Position numbers and translations under genes: made by a program. A DNA stretch of 64,000 nucleotides from Polaribacter aquimarinus (GTDB lineage Bacteria > Bacteroidota > Bacteroidia > Flavobacteriales > Flavobacteriaceae): positions 62,001-126,000 of the forward strand of contig NZ_QFFG01000001.1 in NCBI RefSeq assembly GCF_003129485.1, in the 5' to 3' direction. Below, one piece after another: positions 32,252-39,832 of this stretch. Below the pieces are notes generated by a model. It was given only the letters and a program-made list of their open reading frames with translations. It was not told the DNA's origin and did no database searches. Each line of letters opens with the position of its first letter. The stretch's first letter is position 1.

Positions 32252-33955
32252 ATGACATTTACACAATGGTTTATATTTTTTATAGTAGTTCAAGTAATTC
32301 ATTTTTTGGGAACTTGGAAACTGTACGTAAAAGCAGGTAGAAAATCTTGGGAAGCTGCAATTCCAATATATAATGGAATGGTATTAATGAAAATAATAAA
32401 TCGTCCTAAATGGTGGATTGTCTTATTATTTATTCCTATCGTAAATCTTTTGATGTTTCCAGTTATTTGGATTGAAACCCTTAGGACTTTTGGTTTTTAC
32501 AAGAAGTTAGATTCACTTTTAGTAATTGCTACTTTAGGTTTGTATATTTTTTACATCAATTACGCAACTGACACAAAATACAATGCAGAAAGAAGTTTAA
32601 AACCTCGTTCTGAATTAGGTGAATGGGTAAGTTCTATTGCATTTGCTATTATTGCTGCAACTTTAGTACATACTTACTTTATGCAACCTTTTACCATACC
32701 AACATCTTCTTTAGAAAAATCACTATTGGTTGGTGATTACTTATTTGTGAGTAAATTTCATTATGGAGCAAGAGTTCCATCAACAGTAATTGCTGCACCG
32801 ATGGTACATGATTCATTACCTTATACAGGAACAGCATCTTACTTAAAAAAACCTCAACTACCTTACACACGTTTACCTGGTTTACAAAAAATTAAAAATA
32901 ACGATATCGTTTGTTTTAATTGGCCTGCTGATACTTTAGCCACCATGTGGGGTGATACCTCAGGAAAATTTACTTACAAGCCAGTAGATAAGAAAACCAA
33001 CTATGTAAAGCGTTGTGTGGGTATTGCTGGAGATTCTATACAAATGATAGATGGGTATTTTTACATAAATGGTAAAAAGAATATCCTACCAGATAGAGCT
33101 AAATTACAGTTTTACTATACTTATGAATCTAAAAAACCTATCAATCAAAATACTTATCCTAAGTTTTTAATGGATAAAGAAAGAACTGGTGTTTATAAAA
33201 TTTTAAGCGAATATTGGGATAATCCAAAAGTACAAGATGCTATTAAACAAAATGGAAGTTTATCTAAAATAGGATCTGACTCTTTATATACCGAAGTTGT
33301 TGGAGGAGTTAACCCAAGTTTTGCAAGACGTTTAAAAATGATTTCTGTTGATAATAAAATCAACATTAACTTAACAGATGAAGAAGTTAGTCGCTTAAAG
33401 AAATATCCTTTAACAAAATCTGTTATAAAAGTTAATCATGGAGCAGATAATGCCATATTCCCGCATGTTAAAGCACTAGGTTGGAGTCAAGATAATTTTG
33501 GTCCTATTTATATTCCAGAAGCGGGTGCAACTGTAAATTTAGACTCAAAATCTTTACCTTTCTATGAGCAAATCATTAAGAATTATGAAAACAATGATTT
33601 ACAGGTTGTAGGTGATAATATTTTTATCAATGGAGAAAAAGTAGATTCTTATACTTTTAAGCAGGATTATTTTTACTTAATTGGAGACAATAGACACAAC
33701 TCTTTAGACGCTCGTTATTGGGGTTATGTTCCTTTTGATCACGTTTTAGGAAAACCTGTAATGGTTTGGTTTAGTTGGGATGCTGATGCACCTTCTTTTG
33801 GTGCAAAATTAAAATCAATCCGTTGGGATAGAATGTTTACCACTGTTCATGGTGATGGAAAACCTGTTTCTTATAGATATTTGGTTTTTGCATTAATTGC
33901 GATTTACATTGGTTATAGTTTCTTTAAAGGAAAAAAGAAATCTGCTAAGAAATAG
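32252..33955 (+). CDS. lepB: Signal peptidase I, long Bacteroidota form
   Basis: The 567-residue protein is about twice the length of many LepB enzymes. N-terminal helices at about 5-22, 34-76 and 88-104 form a DUF5684-like membrane region, with another anchor near 126-145. The serine nucleophile lies in IPTSSLEKSL (S153, with Leu in place of the usual Met). The general-base lysine lies in NYVKRCVGIAGDS (K253). The C-terminal box GDNRHNSLDARYWG completes the S26 core near residue 478. A 200-residue insertion separates the lysine box from the C-terminal box. A C-terminal helix near 545 adds another anchor. It removes signal peptides at the periplasmic face of the inner membrane. Confidence 0.93.
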   Translation: MTFTQWFIFFIVVQVIHFLGTWKLYVKAGRKSWEAAIPIYNGMVLMKIINRPKWWIVLLFIPIVNLLMFPVIWIETLRTFGFYKKLDSLLVIATLGLYIFYINYATDTKYNAERSLKPRSELGEWVSSIAFAIIAATLVHTYFMQPFTIPTSSLEKSLLVGDYLFVSKFHYGARVPSTVIAAPMVHDSLPYTGTASYLKKPQLPYTRLPGLQKIKNNDIVCFNWPADTLATMWGDTSGKFTYKPVDKKTNYVKRCVGIAGDSIQMIDGYFYINGKKNILPDRAKLQFYYTYESKKPINQNTYPKFLMDKERTGVYKILSEYWDNPKVQDAIKQNGSLSKIGSDSLYTEVVGGVNPSFARRLKMISVDNKININLTDEEVSRLKKYPLTKSVIKVNHGADNAIFPHVKALGWSQDNFGPIYIPEAGATVNLDSKSLPFYEQIIKNYENNDLQVVGDNIFINGEKVDSYTFKQDYFYLIGDNRHNSLDARYWGYVPFDHVLGKPVMVWFSWDADAPSFGAKLKSIRWDRMFTTVHGDGKPVSYRYLVFALIAIYIGYSFFKGKKKSAKK

Positions 33956-33957
33956 AG

Positions 33958-34557
33958 ATGTCCTTATTTATTCCTACTTACTTCTCTCCTATTTCTCAAT
34001 ACTCTGAAATAGTAAAAAATGAAGAAGTAATTTTTGAAATGGAAGACAATTTTCAGAAACAGAGTTATAGAAATCGTTGTTATATCTATAATTCTAATGG
34101 AAAACAATTGTTAAACATACCTGTAAAAGATAAAACCAAAGGTAGTTCTAAAAGAAAAAAAACTAAAGACATGTTGGTAGAAAATGATGTTTCTTGGCAA
34201 GATCATCATCTAAAATCTTTACAAAACGCCTATAGAAATTCTCCTTTTTATGAGTTTTATGAAGATGATTTGCTTCCAATTTTTTCAAAAAAATATACTT
34301 TTTTACAAGATGTAAATATTGACACGTATTTATTTATTACTGATGCCCTACAAATTAACCAAAATTACAATCGAACAGAAGAATACTTAATGAATTCTAA
34401 AAACGATTTCAGGAATTTATCAGATGTAAAAAAACAACCTGAAAAATTAGTGAATCCTTACATTCAAATGTTTGACAATAAATATGGATTTATTCCTAAT
34501 TTATCTATTTTAGATCTACTTTTTATGGAAGGTCCAAATGCGATAAGTTATCTCTAA
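33958..34557 (+). CDS. WbqC family protein
   Basis: The 199-residue protein starts two bases after lepB. Family features are visible: FIPTYFSPISQYSEIV at the N-terminus in place of the usual QPxYLP, QKQSYRNRCYIYNSNGKQLLNIPV, and a SWQDHHLKSLQNAYRNSPFYEFY block. WbqC proteins are thought to act in sugar or lipid-tail modification of surface polysaccharide, but no reaction is firmly established to my knowledge. It closes the parA-to-WbqC run. A terminator hairpin follows at 34595. Confidence 0.88.
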   Translation: MSLFIPTYFSPISQYSEIVKNEEVIFEMEDNFQKQSYRNRCYIYNSNGKQLLNIPVKDKTKGSSKRKKTKDMLVENDVSWQDHHLKSLQNAYRNSPFYEFYEDDLLPIFSKKYTFLQDVNIDTYLFITDALQINQNYNRTEEYLMNSKNDFRNLSDVKKQPEKLVNPYIQMFDNKYGFIPNLSILDLLFMEGPNAISYL

Positions 34558-34594
34558 TAAAAAATCACTAACTTTATACTCAATATCCCCCCTT

Positions 34595-34627
34595 AAAAAA
34601 CACTCTGTAAAGAGTAAAACGTTTTTT
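34595..34627 (+). terminator. Terminator abutting the Crp/Fnr start codon
   Basis: AAAAAAC (34595-34601) pairs with GTTTTTT (34621-34627), and ACTCT (34602-34606) with AGAGT (34611-34615), with a 5-base bulge. The T-run ends exactly at the ATG of the next gene, so the hairpin could end the upstream operon and also cover the start of the regulator gene. Confidence 0.65.
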
Positions 34628-35203
34628 ATGAAGTTTTTAACTGATTTTATAGACTCTGTTGGAGGTATTCCCAAAAAGTCTACCGACAAATTATTCTCCT
34701 TAATTCGAATTATAGAGTTAAAGAAAGGAGATTCTATTGCTAAAATTGGTGAAATCCCAAAAGATATTTACATATTAAAAGAAGGTATAGTAAGATCATT
34801 TTATACTGATGAAAAAGGAAAAGAATACATCAGACATATATTTACATCCTTTAGAGCAACCGGGGCTCTTGGAGCATTAATTTTAGACAAACCCTCAAGA
34901 TTATCTTACGATTGTCTTTCTAATTGTGAATTGTATGCAATAAATTTTAAAAAATTTAAAGAACTAACCCAAAAAGATAAAGAAATTTCTAACTTATACT
35001 GTTCTGTTTTAGAAATCATTTTTCTTACTTTAGAATCAAAAATCTATAATTTATCAGTTTTAAATGCTACAGAAAGATATTTAAAATTAAAAAATCAAAT
35101 TCCGGATATAGAAAACTTAATACCTCAATATCATATTGCTTCTTATTTAAATATTACACCAGTTCAATTAAGTAGAATACGTAAAGAAATATATTCTAAA
35201 TAA
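34628..35203 (+). CDS. Crp/Fnr family transcription regulator
   Basis: The 191-residue protein has a cyclic-nucleotide-binding-like beta-barrel over about residues 20-120 (KKGDSIAKIGEIPKDIYILKEGIVRSFYTDEKGKEYI) and a short C-terminal winged helix (YHIASYLNITPVQLSRIRKEI). The phosphate-binding residues for cAMP are not obvious, and there are no Fnr-type cysteine ligands, so the signal is unknown. This short Crp form is very common in Flavobacteriia. It is likely transcribed alone, with hairpins immediately on either side. Confidence 0.9.
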   Translation: MKFLTDFIDSVGGIPKKSTDKLFSLIRIIELKKGDSIAKIGEIPKDIYILKEGIVRSFYTDEKGKEYIRHIFTSFRATGALGALILDKPSRLSYDCLSNCELYAINFKKFKELTQKDKEISNLYCSVLEIIFLTLESKIYNLSVLNATERYLKLKNQIPDIENLIPQYHIASYLNITPVQLSRIRKEIYSK

Positions 35204-35248
35204 ATTATTCAATTAACATATGTTAATTTCTAACAATAAATAAAGTAC

Positions 35249-35256
35249 TATTTTTG
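35249..35256 (+). promoter_or_regulatory. Candidate -7 box upstream of a hairpin and DUF6122
   Basis: TATTTTTG matches TAnnTTTG. Transcription from here would run about 50 bases and then meet the hairpin at 35303 before reaching the ATG at 35338, an attenuator-like order. Confidence 0.45.
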
Positions 35257-35302
35257 CTACATATTATTTCCCCCAATTTATTGTTATACTAACAATTTAT
35301 AT

Positions 35303-35332
35303 AAAGGCTTATTTTTAATAAGCCTTTTTTTT
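35303..35332 (+). terminator. Intrinsic terminator five bases before DUF6122
   Basis: AAAGGCTTAT (35303-35312) pairs with ATAAGCCTTT (35318-35327) over 10 bp with a 5-base loop and eight Ts. It may close the Crp/Fnr transcript or act as an attenuator for the next gene. A small TTGTTA/TAACAA stem precedes it at 35281-35295. Confidence 0.8.
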
Positions 35333-35337
35333 ATTTT

Positions 35338-35646
35338 ATGACAACTAAGTTTATTATTCATTATGGATTACATTTTGTAATTCCTTTTTTTATTGCTTTT
35401 TATTTATTTAAAGACAAATGGAAAACTGTATATCTGATTTTTCTTTTTTCGATGTTAGTGGATTTGGATCATTTATTAGCAAACCCAATTTTTGATAAAA
35501 ACAGATGTAGTCTTAATTTTCATCCTCTACATTCATACATAGCAATCGGAATCTATTTTTTAGGATTATTTTTTAGAAAAACAAGAATCTTATGTTCTGC
35601 TTTACTTTTTCATATGATTACAGACTATATAGACTGTTATCTATAA
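35338..35646 (+). CDS. DUF6122 family small membrane protein
   Basis: The 102-residue protein has three hydrophobic stretches (about 4-24, 30-45 and 66-95). Conserved metal-like residues are visible: HYGLHF near the start, DLDHLLANP at about 42-50, HPLHS near 62-66 and the HMITDYIDC end. The His/Asp spacing recalls the YdjM-type inner-membrane metal-dependent hydrolases, to which this family looks distantly similar. Activity is unproven. The last ten bases overlap the end of the convergent flippase gene. Confidence 0.85.
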   Translation: MTTKFIIHYGLHFVIPFFIAFYLFKDKWKTVYLIFLFSMLVDLDHLLANPIFDKNRCSLNFHPLHSYIAIGIYFLGLFFRKTRILCSALLFHMITDYIDCYL

Positions 35647-37127
35647 AACCTTTTTAATAAGCTATCGAACTCATTGGAAATTTTTAGTTTTAAGACCAAA
35701 AACACATATAATATCAAAATAATAATACTTTTTAAAATAATATTAATGATTGGTGTAATAGAAAAATCGGCAATTTTAAGTATTGGTAAATTAAAATCCC
35801 AAAAGTAAAAACAAAAGAATAAAATTAAGATGATGAAAAACATCTTTAAAGATTTTGGTGTAAAAGGTGTAATTTTAAATTTATAATGCACAAACCACAA
35901 TTTTATAGTATTAAATGATAAAATTGTTATTAATGTTGCTAAAGCCAAACCATCTGTACCAAAACCAAGATTAAAGTAAAACAATTTGTTTAAAAGATAA
36001 ACCGTTAATGACATACCAACTGCTAATGGTAAAGTTATTTTATAGAATTTAGAGTTGCTTATAATTGCTCCATTACTTCCTAAAAACATAGTATATAATT
36101 TTGCGGCAGAAATCATTAAAACAACCCATTCACCCCCTGCATAACCTTTTTCTGGCATTATTTTAAATAATTCGGTCACACCACAATTCACCAATAAAAA
36201 AAACAAACCACCAACTAAAAATAAATTTATCGAGCTTTTTTTGTAAAGATTCTCAACTTCTTTGTTTTTAAACTCATTAAGCGATTTAGAAGTTAAAGGT
36301 TGTAAGATTTGTGTCATTGCCCTACTAGGTGCTTCAATAAAAGAACCAATAAAAACTGCTACTGAATAATAAGCAGCTTTCTCGATAGTATCTTTTCCTG
36401 GTATCATTATTTTATCAATATCTAACAAAATTGCACCTGCACTTCCAGCTAAAATGATGTAAAGAGAATATTTTAGAATTTCATTAAAATTATTGGGTAG
36501 TTTGAAATAGAATTTTGGAAAATACATATAAAATGCATAACACATCATTACCAAAACCCTTAAAAGATAGGCACCCGTTAGATAAAAGATAAAACCAGAT
36601 TTAGTTATTAAACCCAAAAAAACTGCTAATAAGAGTAGCATAACAACAACTCTATTCCATAGTTCTTTTAATATATTTCCAAATACGGTTTGTAACTGTA
36701 CTTTTGTCCAAGAATAAAAAAGCTCAAAATAAGCACAAGCTATTGCTATTAAATAGATAGAAAATGTATAGTCTTCAATAATTTTATTTTCTTCTGTAAT
36801 TCTATTCATTATCCAATCGTGAACATAGTCCCATAAAAAACCAAGCGGTAATGCAATAAAAAGTGGGATAAAAATTACTGAGGATAAAAATTTATCTTTT
36901 TCTTCTTTTGTTTGATAAGATGAGAAAAACTTTACAATAGTATATTGAACACCAAAAGCAGTTAGCGGCATTATTAAATTAGAGGCTGATAGTAAAAAAG
37001 TTACCATCCCATAGAATTCAGATTCTAGAATTCTTGGATAAAACACAATCGTGTTAATACCTCCTATTAAAAAAGCACCATAGATTATGATGGTATTTCT
37101 AAACGATTGTTTTAATACAATTCCCAT
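35637..37127 (-). CDS. Polysaccharide flippase (Wzx/MOP superfamily)
   Basis: The 496-residue protein has about 12-14 hydrophobic helices along its whole length and opens with the family-typical LKQSFRNTIIIYGAFLIGGINTIVFYPRILESEFYGM. Members move lipid-linked oligosaccharides across the inner membrane for capsule, O-antigen or exopolysaccharide assembly. Two glycosyltransferase genes lie directly upstream on the same strand, the nearer one only one base away, so the three form one operon. Substrate is unknown. A polymerase gene is not present in the window. Confidence 0.9.
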   Translation of the reverse strand: MGIVLKQSFRNTIIIYGAFLIGGINTIVFYPRILESEFYGMVTFLLSASNLIMPLTAFGVQYTIVKFFSSYQTKEEKDKFLSSVIFIPLFIALPLGFLWDYVHDWIMNRITEENKIIEDYTFSIYLIAIACAYFELFYSWTKVQLQTVFGNILKELWNRVVVMLLLLAVFLGLITKSGFIFYLTGAYLLRVLVMMCYAFYMYFPKFYFKLPNNFNEILKYSLYIILAGSAGAILLDIDKIMIPGKDTIEKAAYYSVAVFIGSFIEAPSRAMTQILQPLTSKSLNEFKNKEVENLYKKSSINLFLVGGLFFLLVNCGVTELFKIMPEKGYAGGEWVVLMISAAKLYTMFLGSNGAIISNSKFYKITLPLAVGMSLTVYLLNKLFYFNLGFGTDGLALATLITILSFNTIKLWFVHYKFKITPFTPKSLKMFFIILILFFCFYFWDFNLPILKIADFSITPIINIILKSIIILILYVFLVLKLKISNEFDSLLKRFYR

Positions 37128-37128
37128 G

Positions 37129-38394
37129 TTACGAATGTAAACTTTTAATTATTGTTGCCAATTGCTTTGTTAATTCTTTTCTATGAAATTGTTGAATGTT
37201 ATTTGATTTTACAACTAATTTTCCTGATTTATATTGTTGATAGAGTTCTAAAACTTTTGTTTTTAAATTTACTTTATCATCAAAATGAATAACTTCTCCA
37301 GTATTGGTATCTTTTAAAACTTTTGAGACATCTCCTTGAGTTGGTGCCAAAGCCAAAATAGGTCTATTTGCAGTTAAATACTCGAATAATTTACCTGTTA
37401 AAATGCCTTCTGATTTTTCTACATTTGGTATTAACAATAATAATACTTGTGCTTTTTTCTGGTATTTAATTGCTTTTTGATGATGAACATAACCGATGAA
37501 ATTAGAGTTTTCTATTAAATTGTTATTTTGAATTTCTCTTTTTACTTCATCAGAAATATCTCCAATCAAATTCAATCTTAAGTCCTTTTTAAAAGCAGTG
37601 TTTTCCAAACAAATCTCTTTTAGAACATTTAAAAAAGTTTTAGGGTTACTTTGTTGGGGCAATAAACCAATATAAGAAATAGAAAATTCGTTATCTAAAA
37701 AATTTGGTTTTAAACTTAATACTTCATTATCAAAACCATTTGTAATAACCTCAACTCTATTGGCAATTTTAGAAAACTCATTTTTTAATGTATTGCTAAC
37801 AGTTAATATACAATCTGAACTTTGTAAAACTGATTTTTCTAGTTTTCTATTTCTTTTTTTAGTAAAAGAAAACTGGTTAAAATCTTTATTATAATACAAA
37901 TCTGACCATGGGTCTCTGAAATCCGCAATCCATTTAATCTTACTCTTTTGATGTAATTTTTGCGCAATTAAATGCATACTATGTGGTGGTCCTGTAGATA
38001 TAATTACATCAATTTCACTAGATTTTAAAAAGCTCTGTAAAAATTTTACTGATGGTTTTACCCAAAATATTTTTGGATCAGGAATAAAAAAATTACCTCT
38101 AATAAATGAAAGTAAACCTCCTTTACTAACGTTAGAAATTCCTTTATCATCTATTTTATTTTTCTTCCAAAACAATAGATCTGTTGGTTCCCAAATAGAT
38201 TTTTTTAAAACCATTATATCTTTTGGAATTTCTTTTAATAAAGAATCATCAGTCTTAGGATAATTTGGATTATCTATTGTATAAATAATTGGCTCAACAC
38301 CATACGCTTTTAAGTATTTTGCAAACTTCAACCAACGCTGAACTCCAGACCCACCCGCTGGTGGCCAATAATATGTAATGATTAAAACTTTCAA
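37129..38394 (-). CDS. Glycosyltransferase family 4-like enzyme (GT-B fold)
   Basis: The 421-residue protein opens MKVLIITYYWPPAGGSGVQRWLKFAKYL, the donor-independent N-domain glycine motif common in Bacteroidota GT4 enzymes. The hinge region ADFRDPWSDLY and the C-domain NSNFIGYVHHQKAIKYQKKAQVLLLLIPNVEKSEGILTGKLFEYLTANRPILAL carry the E-x7-E-type nucleotide-sugar site. It is cytosolic and adds a sugar to a lipid-linked glycan. Its ATG overlaps the stop of the upstream glycosyltransferase (ATGA), so the two are translated together. Confidence 0.9.
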   Translation of the reverse strand: MKVLIITYYWPPAGGSGVQRWLKFAKYLKAYGVEPIIYTIDNPNYPKTDDSLLKEIPKDIMVLKKSIWEPTDLLFWKKNKIDDKGISNVSKGGLLSFIRGNFFIPDPKIFWVKPSVKFLQSFLKSSEIDVIISTGPPHSMHLIAQKLHQKSKIKWIADFRDPWSDLYYNKDFNQFSFTKKRNRKLEKSVLQSSDCILTVSNTLKNEFSKIANRVEVITNGFDNEVLSLKPNFLDNEFSISYIGLLPQQSNPKTFLNVLKEICLENTAFKKDLRLNLIGDISDEVKREIQNNNLIENSNFIGYVHHQKAIKYQKKAQVLLLLIPNVEKSEGILTGKLFEYLTANRPILALAPTQGDVSKVLKDTNTGEVIHFDDKVNLKTKVLELYQQYKSGKLVVKSNNIQQFHRKELTKQLATIIKSLHS

Positions 38395-39581
38395 GAAGAT
38401 AAATTATCGTATAAATGTAGGAGATTTTTTGATGTATGCTTCCATGAAAACTTATTTTCTATGAAATTTTTACCATTTTCACCTAATTCTTCACTCAATT
38501 TTTTATTATTGTAAAGCATCATTATTTTTTCTGAAAAATCCTCAATATCTTTTTCTTTATGAACAAGCCCAGTTTTGTTGTCTTCTACTATTTTTTTTTG
38601 AGCAATTGCATTACTTACTAACAAAGGTTTCCCAAAACTCATATATTGAAAAATTTTGTTAGCGTATGCGACATCATGCTGTTTGTTTCTATGCAGGGGA
38701 GAGATGCAAATTTGGCTTGCTTTTATGTAAGATTGAAATAAAGAAACATCTTGCCAACCTTCAAAATCTACAAACTCTTCTAAACTTTGCTCTTGCACTT
38801 GTTTTTTTAAAAAAACATCTGTAGTATTTTTGCCAACAATAACTAATTTTATATTTTTAATGTTATTTTTTAAATTTACGATAGCAGAAATAGCTGTTTG
38901 CAAACCTCTTCTTAAATGGGTATCTCCTAAATAAAGAATAACAAACTTGTTTTTATATTTTTTTAATATAGATTCTTCTAATCTGTAATTTTTGTAAAAA
39001 GACTCTCTAATTGTGTTAGGAACTAAAACTAGCTTATTAACGGAAGAAGGAATTCTTTTTTTTATAGTTTCTAAAAATTCTGGAGAAACAGTTATTACCT
39101 TGTCTGATTTCTCAATAAACTCCTCTTCTTTCATTTTCCATTTTTTAGGAGAAATAATATATTTTCCAGGGAATTTTTGAAGATGAGGATATAGCTTCAT
39201 TACCTCTGGCATATTATCGTGTAAATCTAAAACAACAGGTAATTTAAATTTTTTATTAACGCTAAAAACAGCTGCTCCTATTCTAATGTCATGAATGTGT
39301 ATTACTTCAACTTTAGTATCTTCAATAAATTGATGAATCTTTTTTTTCATAAACCAACCGTATAAAGGTATTGTATATGATAAAGCAGATAGTTTATACT
39401 CAAATTTGTTAGATAAATATCTCTTAACTTTTATTTTATTAATTATTTCCGAATCTAATTCATCAAAATATTTTAAACAAAAGAGGTAAACTTCATGCCC
39501 TTTGTCTATTAAAGAAATCGCTTCATTTTCTACTCGAGGATCTGTTGGAAAAGTAGCGTCAAGTATCATACCTATCTTCAT
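38391..39581 (-). CDS. Glycosyltransferase family 4 enzyme, first gene of polysaccharide operon
   Basis: The start is ATG 39581 (MKIGMILDATFPTDPRVENEA); two more codons are possible at 39587. The protein has 396 residues. The N-domain has DPRVENEAISLIDKGHEVYLFCL and VIHIHDIRIG; the C-domain has VDFEGWQDVSLFQSYIKASQICISPL and NKIFQYMSFGKPLLVSNA, the GT4 nucleotide-sugar site. A lumen-independent cytosolic role in surface glycan assembly is expected. It is preceded by the attenuator-like leader at 39633-39714 and faces the divergent TPR/AraC regulator gene. Confidence 0.9.
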   Translation of the reverse strand: MKIGMILDATFPTDPRVENEAISLIDKGHEVYLFCLKYFDELDSEIINKIKVKRYLSNKFEYKLSALSYTIPLYGWFMKKKIHQFIEDTKVEVIHIHDIRIGAAVFSVNKKFKLPVVLDLHDNMPEVMKLYPHLQKFPGKYIISPKKWKMKEEEFIEKSDKVITVSPEFLETIKKRIPSSVNKLVLVPNTIRESFYKNYRLEESILKKYKNKFVILYLGDTHLRRGLQTAISAIVNLKNNIKNIKLVIVGKNTTDVFLKKQVQEQSLEEFVDFEGWQDVSLFQSYIKASQICISPLHRNKQHDVAYANKIFQYMSFGKPLLVSNAIAQKKIVEDNKTGLVHKEKDIEDFSEKIMMLYNNKKLSEELGENGKNFIENKFSWKHTSKNLLHLYDNLSS

Positions 39582-39632
39582 AACCAAAGTAAATATAGAA
39601 AAAGTAAATTGAAGAATAGAATAAAAAACAAT

Positions 39633-39663
39633 AAAAAAGAGAGCCTACAAGGCTCTCTTTTTT
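39633..39663 (-). terminator. Attenuator-like terminator in the leader of the polysaccharide operon
   Basis: AAAAAAGAGAGCC (39633-39645) and GGCTCTCTTTTTT (39651-39663) form a perfect 13-bp stem with a 5-base loop, A/T-rich at the foot so it can act on either strand. Read on the minus strand it lies between a promoter-like box (39714-39707) and the first glycosyltransferase ATG (39581). No plus-strand gene ends nearby, so a role in the minus-strand leader is the simplest explanation. Confidence 0.75.
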
Positions 39664-39683
39664 AAATAAGTTTTCTTTTTCAT
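39645..39683 (-). CDS. Candidate 12-codon leader peptide overlapping the hairpin
   Basis: ATG at 39683 opens MKKKTYLKKRAL and stops at TAG 39647-39645. The stop codon lies in the base of the loop of the terminator stem, so a ribosome reading this frame would cover the 5' arm of the hairpin. Six of the 12 residues are Lys or Arg. The frame follows a promoter-like box by about 20 bases, with a short TAACA/TGTTA stem just before the ATG. Chance occurrence of so short a frame cannot be excluded. Confidence 0.4.
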   Translation of the reverse strand: MKKKTYLKKRAL

Positions 39684-39706
39684 AACAACTATTTCCTGTT
39701 ACTATT

Positions 39707-39714
39707 CAAAGATA
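39707..39714 (-). promoter_or_regulatory. Candidate -7 box for polysaccharide operon leader
   Basis: On the minus strand the bases read TATCTTTG, a match to TAnnTTTG. The predicted start lies about 20 bases before the small leader frame. No convincing -33 partner is visible. Confidence 0.45.
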
Positions 39715-39832
39715 GTTAATAAAGTTAACATTTATTAAAGAATACATTTATTGTATTGTTCTTTTTATAAAAAGCATACTTTTATCAATAAAAAATATTC
39801 TATAATCACCTTTTTTAATTATCATTGTAGAA

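Noticed and set aside
35637-39581. Complete capsule locus
   Set aside because: Only a flippase and two glycosyltransferases are present; no polymerase, export or chain-length gene lies in the window.
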